A stretch of 33,215 nt of DNA from Candidatus Atribacteria bacterium. GTDB taxonomy: Bacteria > Atribacterota > Atribacteria > Atribacterales > JASGLU01. Under the pieces are notes generated by a model. The model was not told the DNA's origin and made no database searches. It saw only the letters and a list, made by a program, of their open reading frames with translations. The stretch's first letter is position 1. Every line of letters begins with the position of its first letter. Below, piece by piece: positions 14,541 to 23,166 of this stretch. The stretch is from positions 1-33,215 of the forward strand of contig JASGLU010000020.1 in assembly GCA_030156825.1 (NCBI GenBank), in the 5' to 3' direction. The position numbers were made by a program, and so were the translations under genes.

Positions 14541-15533
14541 TTGTCTACAGAGGTTCCTTCTCGAGAGTTAGAATTTTCGATCGAGATTAAGGATGTTTCG
14601 GATGTACAAAAAGTTTTTGGCAAGTTGGATCAAAATATTAAGCTAATTGAGGATATCTTTGGGGTAACAGTTGACCTAAAAGATAACACCCTTTCCCTTT
14701 GGAGTAAGGAACCTGCCAATGCCCATTTGGCGAGGGACTTTATAAAAGAACTTTTTTCTTTAGTGGAAGAGGGAACCCTTTTTTCTCCGGAGGACTTAAG
14801 AAAAATGGCCCTAAGCTTTAAAGAAGACCAAAAGACCTGGTGGAAAAACACCTTTGGTCAGAGCATTATGGTAACTGCCTATCACAAGTCCATTCGCCCT
14901 AAAACCCCGGGCCAGGTAAACTATGTTAGAGCAGTCCATCAGTCGGAGATGGTTTTTTGTATTGGTCCGGCCGGAACGGGGAAAACTTACTTAGCTATGG
15001 CTATGGCTTGTGCTGCTCTTCGCAATAAGGAAGTTAGTCGAATTGTTCTGATTCGGCCGGCGGTAGAAGCCGGAGAAAGTTTGGGTTATCTCCCGGGAGA
15101 TTTGAAGGAAAAAATCGAGCCTTACCTTCGCCCCTTGTACGATGCTCTCTATGAACTTCTTTCTCCCGAGAAATTTCATCGTTACAGTGAAAAAGGTATA
15201 ATTGAAGTGGCACCCTTAGCTTATATGAGGGGCCGTACTTTGAACGATTCTTTCATCGTTTTAGACGAAGCTCAAAATACTACCCCGGAACAGATGAAGA
15301 TGTTTTTAACCCGTATGGGGTTTGGTTCTAAAGTGGTTGTTACCGGGGATATTACCCAGATTGATCTACCAGCAGGGCATAATTCAGGTTTGGTGCTGAT
15401 TCAACAAATCTTGCGCGACATTCCAGGGATAGAGTTTGTCTATTTAAGCGAAAAAGACGTGATTCGCCATCAGCTGGTGCAAAAGATCATTTTAGCTTAT
15501 GAGAAATTTGAAAAAGAAAAACTCAACCGTTAA
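14541..15533 (+). CDS. phoH: PhoH-like ATPase (YbeZ family)
   Basis: A cytoplasmic P-loop ATPase associated with RNA metabolism and commonly encoded beside ybeY. The product of about 330 residues has an N-terminal region resembling a KH-like RNA-binding fold (1-100), then a PhoH domain with Walker A GPAGTGKTYLA (near 145), the family block 'RPAVEAGESLGYLPGDLKEK', and Walker B 'FIVLDEAQNTT' with the downstream 'TGDITQIDLP'. I prefer the TTG at 14541 because GAGGTG lies 10 bases upstream; a TTG at 14532 would sit too close to it. It overlaps the next gene by 35 bases, implying co-transcription and translational coupling. Confidence 0.95.
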   Translation: MSTEVPSRELEFSIEIKDVSDVQKVFGKLDQNIKLIEDIFGVTVDLKDNTLSLWSKEPANAHLARDFIKELFSLVEEGTLFSPEDLRKMALSFKEDQKTWWKNTFGQSIMVTAYHKSIRPKTPGQVNYVRAVHQSEMVFCIGPAGTGKTYLAMAMACAALRNKEVSRIVLIRPAVEAGESLGYLPGDLKEKIEPYLRPLYDALYELLSPEKFHRYSEKGIIEVAPLAYMRGRTLNDSFIVLDEAQNTTPEQMKMFLTRMGFGSKVVVTGDITQIDLPAGHNSGLVLIQQILRDIPGIEFVYLSEKDVIRHQLVQKIILAYEKFEKEKLNR

Positions 15534-17616
15534 ATTAGCTTTGTTAGAATCTTTCCCCCGTCTCTGGACCCGTTCTTTTCGGTATCTCAACTTCATTATT
15601 TACGGGGCTCTGCTTTTTTTGATTTTTTGGCTTGCTTATTCCTGGGTATGGGTAGATATCCGGGAGGGAGCGGTGGTTAGCAGAGATGTAGTGGCTCCTA
15701 AAACGGTGGAAATTGTTGATGTAGAAAAAACTGCTCAATTGAGAAGTGAAGCTCTGAACAATATCCCTTTGATCTACCGGGTAGATGAAGCGTTGGTGGA
15801 GGAGCAATTGCAGGCAGCCTCCCAATTTTTTTCTTCGGTGGAAGAGGTCCGTCAAAGCGGGTCTCCGGTAGAAGAAACGGTAAAGGAAGAGTTGACTAAA
15901 AGCTGGAATGTTACTCCGGGAGTTTTTGATTGGTTGGTTAACTCTCCTGGAGAAGATTATGAACGGGTAAAAGCTGTTTTTTTTGATTTTCTGGCCCGCT
16001 ACTTTTCCCAGCCTATTAGTGAAGATGAGGTGGAAGAAAATCTACTGCAAATTACGGCGGAGCTGGAAAGAATGAACCTTGAAGGGGAAGCCGTCCGGGT
16101 TTTAACCTTTTTGTTTTCTCAGTTTCTGCGGCCTACTGCGGTGGTAGATGCTGAGAAAATGCAAGCTGCCGAGGAAGAAGCCTTAAGAGAGGTAAAACCG
16201 GTTCGGCGGGTAATCCAAGAAGGAGAAATACTTTTACGCCGAGGGGATGTCGTAACCGCAGAAGATACAGAAACTCTTCGGGCTTTGGGATTGATAGGCG
16301 AGAGCTCGATGGTTTTAAGGCTGGTACTTTTAGGGTTGGTTGTCTTTTTGGCCATGGTAGCTGAGTTTTATTATCTTAAAAAGTTTTCCCCCCGGGTATT
16401 AGAGAGTAATTCTTTTTTGACTATTCGTCTTTTCATTGTGGTAGGTTTGTTGAGCTTGAGCATCCTGGTTTCCCGTTTCTCACCCTTTTTTCTTTTTCTT
16501 CCGGCTGTTTCTTTGATTATTTATTCTTTGTTGGGACGAGAAACGGCTTTTGGAGAAATTTTGATACTTTTCCCCTTGATTATTTTTGGGGAAAGAGCCG
16601 ATTTTATGAGAAGTTTTTATCTCTATGTTAATATGTTTTTGCCTCTTTTCTTTTTGGGGAAAACCGTTAAACGACGGGATTTAGTTTGGACCGGGCTCTG
16701 GATTTCTCTAATCAATGTAGTTTTAGTAGCCGTTTTTAGCCTGCAAAGAGGGGAAGGGGGAATAACTTTCTTCTCCAACTCTCTTTACGGATTTTCCAGC
16801 GGCATAGGTTCTTCGGTAATCGCTCTGGGAGGGATTTCTTTCCTCGAGAGCACTTTTGGTTTGGCCTCCGATTTGAGATTGGTTGAGCTTTTGAATCCTA
16901 CCCATCCCCTTTTAAAACGACTGTTGATCGAAGCCCCCGGGACTTATAACCATAGTTTAATGGTGGCCAATCTGGCAGAATCGGCGGCCGAAGCAATCGG
17001 TGCCAACCCCTTTTTGGCTCGAGTGGGGGCTTATTACCACGATGTGGGGAAGCTTAAGCGGCCTTACTTTTTTATCGAGAATCAATTTGGAGGGAAAAAT
17101 ATTCACAATCGGCTCTCGCCCAATTTAAGTGCTTTGGTTATCCAGACCCACGTCAAGGACGGGGTAGAGATTGGCCGTCAATACGGTTTACCGGTGGAAA
17201 TTGTAGAAATTATTCGGCGTCACCATGGAACCACTCTTTTGCGGTTCTTTTATGAAAAAGCAACTCGGGGCAGAAAAGATCAGGTACGGGAAGAAGAATT
17301 CCGCTATTCTGGTCCCCTGCCTGAGACGCCAGAAGAAGTGCTGGTTTTTATGGCTGATAGTGTGGAAGCAGCCGTTCGTAGCATGAGCAGCCCTACTCCC
17401 AGTCGGGTGGAAGCTATGGTGAACAATATTGTGCAAAGCTATTTGCGAGATGGCCAGTTAGACCGATCCAGCCTTACTATGAGAGATTTAAGAAAGATTA
17501 CCCATACTTTTGTTACGGTTTTGAACGGTACTTTCCACGCCCGGGTGGCCTATCCGGCCCTTGAGAAAAGCAAGGAGAAACTCCCTAAAAAGGAGTTAAA
17601 AGAAAGTTATGACTAA
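15499..17616 (+). CDS. pgpH: 7TM-HD membrane phosphodiesterase (PgpH/YqfF family), probable c-di-AMP hydrolase
   Basis: Characterised relatives (Listeria PgpH) hydrolyse cyclic di-AMP to pApA and lower this osmoregulatory messenger. The 705-residue protein has one N-terminal membrane segment (about 31-53), an extracytoplasmic 7TMR-HDED region (about 55-265), about seven membrane helices (about 270-460), and a cytoplasmic HD domain. The HD residues are intact: YNHSLMVANLAE (His near 485), HDVGKLK (His514, Asp515), 'IQTHVKDG' and 'RRHHGTT'. It begins inside phoH and overlaps the next gene by 8 bases, the conserved phoH-yqfF-ybeY order. The Shine-Dalgarno at the ATG is weak, fitting coupling to phoH. 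No diadenylate cyclase is in this window. Confidence 0.93.
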   Translation: MRNLKKKNSTVKLALLESFPRLWTRSFRYLNFIIYGALLFLIFWLAYSWVWVDIREGAVVSRDVVAPKTVEIVDVEKTAQLRSEALNNIPLIYRVDEALVEEQLQAASQFFSSVEEVRQSGSPVEETVKEELTKSWNVTPGVFDWLVNSPGEDYERVKAVFFDFLARYFSQPISEDEVEENLLQITAELERMNLEGEAVRVLTFLFSQFLRPTAVVDAEKMQAAEEEALREVKPVRRVIQEGEILLRRGDVVTAEDTETLRALGLIGESSMVLRLVLLGLVVFLAMVAEFYYLKKFSPRVLESNSFLTIRLFIVVGLLSLSILVSRFSPFFLFLPAVSLIIYSLLGRETAFGEILILFPLIIFGERADFMRSFYLYVNMFLPLFFLGKTVKRRDLVWTGLWISLINVVLVAVFSLQRGEGGITFFSNSLYGFSSGIGSSVIALGGISFLESTFGLASDLRLVELLNPTHPLLKRLLIEAPGTYNHSLMVANLAESAAEAIGANPFLARVGAYYHDVGKLKRPYFFIENQFGGKNIHNRLSPNLSALVIQTHVKDGVEIGRQYGLPVEIVEIIRRHHGTTLLRFFYEKATRGRKDQVREEEFRYSGPLPETPEEVLVFMADSVEAAVRSMSSPTPSRVEAMVNNIVQSYLRDGQLDRSSLTMRDLRKITHTFVTVLNGTFHARVAYPALEKSKEKLPKKELKESYD

Positions 17617-18433
17617 GGTTCTTTTTTCTAATCAGCTCCCGAGTAAGATAGTAAGTCGGGCTTTTTTACAGGAACTGGCCAATTTTGTTTTGGAAAATGA
17701 AAAACAAAGCCAATCCGGCAGTCTAAGTGTGGCCTTGGTAGGCAAAGAAGAAATTAGAAAACTCAAGCGCGAATTTTTTGGTGAAGATCGATACACCGAT
17801 GTGATTTCTTTTAATTACGGTTTGACGGAAAAGGACTCAATTTGGGGAGAAATAGTTATTTCTTTGCCGGTGGCAGAAGAACAGGCGAGGGAGAGAAATA
17901 TACCGGTTAAAGAAGAAGTTTCTTATTTGTTCATCCACGGTTTGCTTCACCTCCTGGGTTATGAAGATAGTGACCCGGAGAGCAAAAAAGTAATGACCGA
18001 GCGAGCAAAGAGCTTATTAGCTGAATTTGGGAAATTTCAAGCCCGAAAGTCTTTGATAAAGAAAGCGGAAAAAGCGCGCGCCCTGGCCTATGCTCCCTAC
18101 TCCCGGTTTCAGGTGGGAGCGGCGATTGCAGGAAGAGAAGGAGAGGTATTTACCGGGTGTAACATAGAAAACGCCTCTTTTGGCCTTACAGTATGTGCTG
18201 AGAGGGTTGCTCTTTGGAAAGGGGTATCGGCTGGAGTCCGAGATTTTTCTCGAATAGCTATTATTTCCACCTCTTCCCAGTTATGCCTTCCCTGCGGAGC
18301 TTGTCGCCAGGTTCTTTACCAGTTTTCTCCCGGGATAGAAGTGGTTGCTACCCGGGTGGATGGTTCCTACCAGTGTTTTTCTTTAAAAGAACTTTTTGCC
18401 TTTCCTTTTACCCTATCTTCGGAAGAAGAGTAA
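17609..18433 (+). CDS. fusion of rRNA maturation endonuclease YbeY and cytidine deaminase
   Basis: One uninterrupted 274-residue frame joins two proteins normally made separately. Residues about 1-140 are YbeY: 'LVGKEEIRKLKREFFGEDRYTDVISF' style core and the metal motif H110-GLL-H114-LLGYE-D120. The family's third ligand is His (HGxLHLxGYDH); here it is Asp120. Residues about 146-270 are a tetrameric-type cytidine deaminase: 'YAPYSRFQVGAAI', 'GCNIENASFGLTVCAERVAL' (zinc Cys and catalytic Glu) and 'PCGACRQVL'. YbeY matures rRNA ends; Cdd converts cytidine or deoxycytidine to uridine or deoxyuridine. In Firmicutes the order is ybeY-dgkA-cdd-era, so the fusion reflects loss of dgkA and joining of its neighbours. 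No internal Shine-Dalgarno for a separate Cdd was noted. Confidence 0.9.
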   Translation: MTKVLFSNQLPSKIVSRAFLQELANFVLENEKQSQSGSLSVALVGKEEIRKLKREFFGEDRYTDVISFNYGLTEKDSIWGEIVISLPVAEEQARERNIPVKEEVSYLFIHGLLHLLGYEDSDPESKKVMTERAKSLLAEFGKFQARKSLIKKAEKARALAYAPYSRFQVGAAIAGREGEVFTGCNIENASFGLTVCAERVALWKGVSAGVRDFSRIAIISTSSQLCLPCGACRQVLYQFSPGIEVVATRVDGSYQCFSLKELFAFPFTLSSEEE

Positions 18434-18436
18434 ACA

Positions 18437-19342
18437 ATGGCCGAAATTGAAAAAAAAGACATCGCTTTTAAAGCTGGGTTTGCAGTGGTTTTGGGTCGGC
18501 CAAACGTGGGAAAATCTACTTTCTTAAACCGGGTGGTGGGGCAAAAGGTAGCCATAGTTTCTGATAAACCCCAGACCACTCGCCGTGTTATTAAAGGAAT
18601 TGTCAACCGGGAGGACGCGCAAATTGTGTTTTTGGATACCCCCGGTCTCCATCAGCCAATTGATTCATTGGGAAAGTTTATGATGGAAGAGGTCAGGCAA
18701 GGCTTGGAAGGCGTAGATTTAATCTTATATATGACTGTGCCCGGGACTGATTGGGAAAAAGAAGAACCTTATTTGAAGAGTGCTTTAAGCCTGTCTCACT
18801 CACCGGTTTTTTTGGTGGTAAACCAGATAGACCGGTTTGAGAAAGAAGTAGTCGAACAAACCTTGAAAAAATTGCGAGTTTTTCCTTTCCAGTTTGAATT
18901 TGCCATTTCTGCTCTTACCGGAGAAGGTATCCCTCAACTCTTGGATAAAATGGTAGAGATCCTGCCCGAGAGCCCGGCTTATTTCCCGGGGGAGATAGCC
19001 TCTGACCTTTATCAGCGGGAAGTGGTGGCGGAAATCATCCGCGAGAAAGTCTGGAACTTTGTCTATCAGGAGGTTCCCTATGGGGTTGAGGTGAGAGTGG
19101 AGGAATTTAAAGACCGAGGGTCGGTTTTGTATCTTCGAGCCACTATTTTTGTGGAAAAGGACTCTCAGAAGAAAATTGTGATCGGGGCTGGTGGACAGAT
19201 GATTAAAAAAATTGGTAAAGCCGCCCGAGAAGAGATTGAATTAAACTGGGGGAAAAAAACTTTTCTCGACCTTTGGGTTAAAGTAGAGAAAAATTGGAGA
19301 AAACGACCGGAGGTTTTACGTCGGTGGGGTTATTGCCACTAA
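18437..19342 (+). CDS. era: GTPase Era
   Basis: Era is an essential GTPase that binds the 3' end of 16S rRNA and guides 30S assembly. The 301-residue protein has the G1 motif GRPNVGKSTF (near 17-26), the switch 'TTRRVIKGIV', G3 'DTPGLH', G4 'NQID', G5-like 'SALTGEG', and a C-terminal KH domain with the family motif 'VIGAGGQMIKKIGKAAREEI'. It follows the ybeY-cdd fusion by 3 bases and overlaps recO, so the genes are one transcription unit, all linked to ribosome assembly up to this point. Confidence 0.97.
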   Translation: MAEIEKKDIAFKAGFAVVLGRPNVGKSTFLNRVVGQKVAIVSDKPQTTRRVIKGIVNREDAQIVFLDTPGLHQPIDSLGKFMMEEVRQGLEGVDLILYMTVPGTDWEKEEPYLKSALSLSHSPVFLVVNQIDRFEKEVVEQTLKKLRVFPFQFEFAISALTGEGIPQLLDKMVEILPESPAYFPGEIASDLYQREVVAEIIREKVWNFVYQEVPYGVEVRVEEFKDRGSVLYLRATIFVEKDSQKKIVIGAGGQMIKKIGKAAREEIELNWGKKTFLDLWVKVEKNWRKRPEVLRRWGYCH

Positions 19343-20115
19343 CCAGGGATAGGTGTCGATACTGGAAAGACGAAGGAGTTTTGCTGGGGAGTTTTCCTTT
19401 TGGGGAAACCGACCGAATCGTTACTCTTTTTACCAGGCAAAGGGGAAAGATTCGGGTAATAGCCAAGGGAGCCCGAAAGGTGGGGAATCGATTTGGCATT
19501 AGTCTGGACTTTTTTTCTTACTCTTCCTTCTTTCTTTATTCCGGAAAAGGCTTGCCGATGTTGATTCAGGCTTCGTTGCAAGAATCTTACCGGAGTTTAG
19601 TGAATTCTCCTCGGCGATGGGGTGCGGGTCACTATCTGCTTTATTTGGTAGATCGATGTTTTGAGATGGGAGAACCCTGTCCTCGCATAGCAGAAGAGAT
19701 AAAGTCTGGCTGGCGAATATGTTTGGAGCGAGAAGATAAAGATATCGAAGCAATGTTGATTAAATTTCTTTTGGACCTTATTTTTTATATGGGCTTTACC
19801 CCCAGTTTTTCCAACTGTATTGCTTGCCAAAAAGCTGTTCCCTCCGATTCTGCTTTTTGGGATAACCGACGGGGAGGGGTATTGTGCGCTGAATGTGGGC
19901 CGGGGGAGATGCTGCTTCCGCCTTATGTTCTGCCTATTTTGCGCCAGCTCCAACTTTTACCTCTGACAACGGCGGCTACTACTTTATCCCTTTCTGCTTC
20001 CCAGCGTTCTTTTTTGGGTCAATTTCTAACCAAATATTTGGAACACCATATCGGGGAAAGAATTATTTCCTGGGACCATTTTTTGGCTAAAATTAAGGCC
20101 ATAGAAGTAAGTTGA
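19324..20115 (+). CDS. recO: DNA repair protein RecO
   Basis: RecO acts with RecR to load RecA on SSB-coated single-stranded DNA. The product of about 263 residues has the N-terminal OB-fold signature '[20 protein letters not shown]' followed by '[13 protein letters not shown]', and a C-terminal zinc site made of two CxxC pairs (CIAC near 160 and CAEC near 190). The GTG at 19324 is chosen because GGAGG lies 10 bases upstream; a TTG at 19294 has no such element. It overlaps the end of era by 19 bases. Its stop codon lies inside the -35 of the glyQ promoter. Confidence 0.92.
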   Translation: MGLLPLTRDRCRYWKDEGVLLGSFPFGETDRIVTLFTRQRGKIRVIAKGARKVGNRFGISLDFFSYSSFFLYSGKGLPMLIQASLQESYRSLVNSPRRWGAGHYLLYLVDRCFEMGEPCPRIAEEIKSGWRICLEREDKDIEAMLIKFLLDLIFYMGFTPSFSNCIACQKAVPSDSAFWDNRRGGVLCAECGPGEMLLPPYVLPILRQLQLLPLTTAATTLSLSASQRSFLGQFLTKYLEHHIGERIISWDHFLAKIKAIEVS

Positions 20116-20140
20116 CAGGGATTGTCTCAGTTGATATAGT
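20112..20140 (+). promoter_or_regulatory. promoter of glyQ overlapping the recO stop
   Basis: Perfect TTGACA at 20112-20117, a 17-base spacer and TATAGT at 20135-20140. The -35 contains the recO stop codon. It gives a short leader with no room for a T-box, so this glycyl-tRNA synthetase operon appears not to be T-box regulated from this promoter. Confidence 0.8.
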
Positions 20141-20174
20141 TTATTCTTGGTGCTATTTAAGAGAGAGGATGGAT

Positions 20175-21059
20175 ATGTATTTTCAAGATATTATTCTTTC
20201 ATTAGCGTCTTTTTGGAAAGAAAAAGGTTGTGTTGTCCAGCAGCCTTATGATGTGGAGGTAGGAGCCGGAACCATGAATCCGGCTACCTTCTTGCGGGTG
20301 TTGGGGCCTGAACCTTGGAGAGTGGCTTATTGCGAACCTTCAAGGCGCCCGACCGATGGGCGCTACGGGGAAAACCCTAATCGGTTGTATGAACATTACC
20401 AGTTTCAGGTGATTATAAAACCTTCGCCTCCCGATATCCAGGAACTTTATCTGGAGAGCCTTGGTCGGTTGGGAGTTGACCCGCAAGATCACGATATTAG
20501 GTTTGTAGAGGATAATTGGGAATCTCCCACTCTGGGCGCCTGGGGCCTGGGATGGGAAGTTTGGCTGGATGGGATGGAGATTACCCAGTTTACCTATTTT
20601 CAGCAGGCAGGGGGAGTAGATTTGAAGCCGATATCGGTGGAAATTACCTATGGTCTGGAGAGAATCGCTATGTATCTCCAGGAGCAGGAAAATGTTTTTG
20701 ATATCCGCTGGAATGACAACTACACCTACCGGGATATCCGCTGGGAGGAAGAGCGGGAACATTCAATCTATAGTTTTGAGGAGAGCAACTCGGAAACCCT
20801 TTTCACCTTGTTTGAACTTTTTGAAAAAGAGGGAAAAAGGTTGTTAGAGCGAGAACTGATTTTTCCGGCTTACGATTATGTGCTCAAATGTTCCCATATT
20901 TTTAACTTGCTGGATGCCCGGGGGGGAATAAGTGTGATGGAGAGAAGCCAGTATATGAGTCGTATTCGCCAGTTAGCCAACGGCTGTGCTCGGGTATATC
21001 TCCAGTATCGAGAACGAGCTGGCTTCCCCTGGATGAACTGGAAAAAATCGGAAAAGTAG
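20175..21059 (+). CDS. glyQ: glycyl-tRNA synthetase alpha subunit
   Basis: The alpha subunit forms the catalytic core of the two-subunit bacterial GlyRS that charges tRNA-Gly. The product of about 294 residues is close to the family's usual length of about 300. It has very conserved blocks: '[19 protein letters not shown]', '[16 protein letters not shown]', '[11 protein letters not shown]', '[20 protein letters not shown]' and '[14 protein letters not shown]'. The ATG at 20175 stands about 6 bases after GAGAGG; ATG 20169 abuts that element and is the alternative. It has its own promoter and is followed 4 bases later by glyS. Confidence 0.97.
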   Translation: MYFQDIILSLASFWKEKGCVVQQPYDVEVGAGTMNPATFLRVLGPEPWRVAYCEPSRRPTDGRYGENPNRLYEHYQFQVIIKPSPPDIQELYLESLGRLGVDPQDHDIRFVEDNWESPTLGAWGLGWEVWLDGMEITQFTYFQQAGGVDLKPISVEITYGLERIAMYLQEQENVFDIRWNDNYTYRDIRWEEEREHSIYSFEESNSETLFTLFELFEKEGKRLLERELIFPAYDYVLKCSHIFNLLDARGGISVMERSQYMSRIRQLANGCARVYLQYRERAGFPWMNWKKSEK

Positions 21060-21063
21060 AGAG

Positions 21064-23166
21064 ATGGAAGAGAGAAAGAATCTTTTACTGGAGATTGGCC
21101 TGGAAGAAATCCCTACCAGTTTAATAGATGAAACTTTTCGCGCTTTCGGAGAAAATTTTTCTCAACTTTTCCGAGAAGCGCAGATTGAGTTTGAGCGGAT
21201 GGAAGTTTTAGGCACCCCGCGTCGCATAGCTTTACTTTTTTACCAGGTTTCTCCTTTACAAAAGGAAGTAATAAAAGAGGTAAAGGGACCTCCCAAAAAA
21301 GTGGGGATGTCAGAAGATGGTCAGTTTTTGAAACCGGCTCTGGCTTTTGCTGAAAATCAGGGTATTTCTCCTGCTGACTTGTTCCTGCGGGAGGAGGGAA
21401 AGGGAGTCTATATTTTTGGTAGGAAAAGAGAAGGGGGGAAGGAAGTGGTAAACCTTTTTCCCGACCTGCTAAAACAGGGAATAAGCTCCTTAAATTTTTC
21501 CCGATCTATGCTCTGGGGAGAAGGCGATTTTCGTTTCATCCGTCCTATCCGCTGGTTGTTGGCTCTTTATGGTGATCAGGTGGTCGATTTTCAGATAGCG
21601 GGGGTTACGGCTTCCCGGACGACCCGGGGCCATCGTTTTCTTTCCCCGGATTGGATAGCGGTGCCAGATGTTTCTTGCTATGTAGATTGTTTAAAGAAAA
21701 ATTTTGTAATAGTTGATCCCCGGGAACGAAGAACCAAAATTGAAGAGAGTCTGGAGAGGGAAGCTCAGGCTTTAGGTGCCCACTGGTTAAAAGATGAAGA
21801 TTTAATCAAAGAGGTTAATTTTTTGGTGGAATACCCCGACGCTCGATCCGGTCATTTTGACCAGCGCTATCTTTCTCTGCCCCCACGAGTGTTGGTTACG
21901 GTTATGAAACACCATCAGAAGTATTTTGCTTGTGTAGGCAGTCAGGGGGAGCTCCTTCCTTACTTTTTAGTGGTTTTGAACCGCCCAGGAGACGATAGCG
22001 AAAAAATTGTAAAAGGCAACGAGCGGGTGCTACGGGCCCGCCTGGAGGACGCCCTTTTCTTTTTCACCGAAGATCGAAAAAAAACCTTATCCAGCCGGGT
22101 AGAGGATTTGAAAGGAATAGTTTTTCAGGAAGGGCTGGGGACTCTCTGGGAAAAGACCCAACGGCTAAAAACATTGGTTCGTTATCTGGGAGAAAAACTG
22201 CAGTTTACTTCTAAAATAGCTTTTTTGGAGAGAGCAGCCTGGCTGTCCAAGGTTGATTTGACCTGTGAGATGGTAAAGGAACTGCCTGAACTCCAGGGAT
22301 ACATAGGCCGGGTTTATGCCTCCCTGGAGGGGGAACCGGAAGAAGTAGCTTCTGCCCTGGAAGAACAGTATCAACCTTTACCGGGAAAAGAGGATTACCC
22401 TCAGACCACCGAAGGGAGTGTCCTCTCACTGGCTGATCGGATGGACACTTTGGTTGCCAGTTTTGCTTTGGGTCGGATTCCCACCGGTTCAGAGGATCCC
22501 TTGGGATTACGTCGCTTGGTTTCGGCTATAATTACCCTTTTAATCCATCGACGGTGGTACTCTCCCCTTACTCCCTGGATAGAGGAAAACCTTGCTTTAA
22601 TTAAGGAGCAGGGCTTTGTCGCTTTTTCTCGGTCGGTGGTGAAAGAGGTAAAACAGTTTATTTTCAACCGCTTACGGTTTCATCTCTTGGAAGAAGGTTT
22701 TGACTATTCGGTAATCAATGCGGTGCTTGCTACCCCGGTGGATGATATTTTTGAAGTTTACTCCCGGGTACGGGCTCTCCAGCAGGTTTTTATCCAGCAG
22801 GCTGACCTTTTGGAAGAGATTGTAACCGGCTTTGTCCGAGCTAATAATATAACTAAGAACTTTTCCGGAGATGGGGAGGTGAAAGAGCCGCTTTTACAGG
22901 AAGAAGAGGAAAAAGAACTCTATTTGGCTTTTCTTCCTCTGGAAGAAAAGTTTAAGTCCGAAGTTCAAGCTGGAAGGTATCTGGAAGCTTTCCAGTCTTT
23001 TCAGTCGTTTCTACCCCATCTTCACCGTTTTTTTGATCGGGTTTTGGTAATGTGTGAGGAAGACGAGTTGCGGGAAAATCGATTGGTTCTTTTGAAAAAA
23101 ATTGTGAAAATGTGGGAGAGTTTTGCTGATCTCTCTCAGATTGTGGTGCGGGAGGAAGGGAAATGA
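21064..23166 (+). CDS. glyS: glycyl-tRNA synthetase beta subunit
   Basis: The beta subunit binds tRNA-Gly and completes the tetrameric synthetase. The 700-residue protein has the hallmark N terminus 'LLLEIGLEEIPTSLID', 'GPPKKVGMSEDGQFLKPA', 'SMLWGEGDFRFIRPIRWL', 'RTTRGHRFLSP' and the HD-like region 'PELQGYIGRVYASLEGEP', with the C-terminal anticodon-binding helices (about 590-690). The length is normal. It begins 4 bases after glyQ and overlaps the following gene by the ATGA arrangement, so glyQ, glyS, the PPDK regulator and ppdK form one translationally coupled unit. Confidence 0.97.
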   Translation: MEERKNLLLEIGLEEIPTSLIDETFRAFGENFSQLFREAQIEFERMEVLGTPRRIALLFYQVSPLQKEVIKEVKGPPKKVGMSEDGQFLKPALAFAENQGISPADLFLREEGKGVYIFGRKREGGKEVVNLFPDLLKQGISSLNFSRSMLWGEGDFRFIRPIRWLLALYGDQVVDFQIAGVTASRTTRGHRFLSPDWIAVPDVSCYVDCLKKNFVIVDPRERRTKIEESLEREAQALGAHWLKDEDLIKEVNFLVEYPDARSGHFDQRYLSLPPRVLVTVMKHHQKYFACVGSQGELLPYFLVVLNRPGDDSEKIVKGNERVLRARLEDALFFFTEDRKKTLSSRVEDLKGIVFQEGLGTLWEKTQRLKTLVRYLGEKLQFTSKIAFLERAAWLSKVDLTCEMVKELPELQGYIGRVYASLEGEPEEVASALEEQYQPLPGKEDYPQTTEGSVLSLADRMDTLVASFALGRIPTGSEDPLGLRRLVSAIITLLIHRRWYSPLTPWIEENLALIKEQGFVAFSRSVVKEVKQFIFNRLRFHLLEEGFDYSVINAVLATPVDDIFEVYSRVRALQQVFIQQADLLEEIVTGFVRANNITKNFSGDGEVKEPLLQEEEEKELYLAFLPLEEKFKSEVQAGRYLEAFQSFQSFLPHLHRFFDRVLVMCEEDELRENRLVLLKKIVKMWESFADLSQIVVREEGK

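Noticed and set aside
17609-18433. Two separate genes ybeY and cdd
   Set aside because: One continuous frame with no stop or evident internal Shine-Dalgarno between the domains, so a fusion is the direct reading.
20116-20174. T-box leader before glyQ
   Set aside because: The leader after the promoter is only about 30 bases, with no room for specifier or antiterminator stems.
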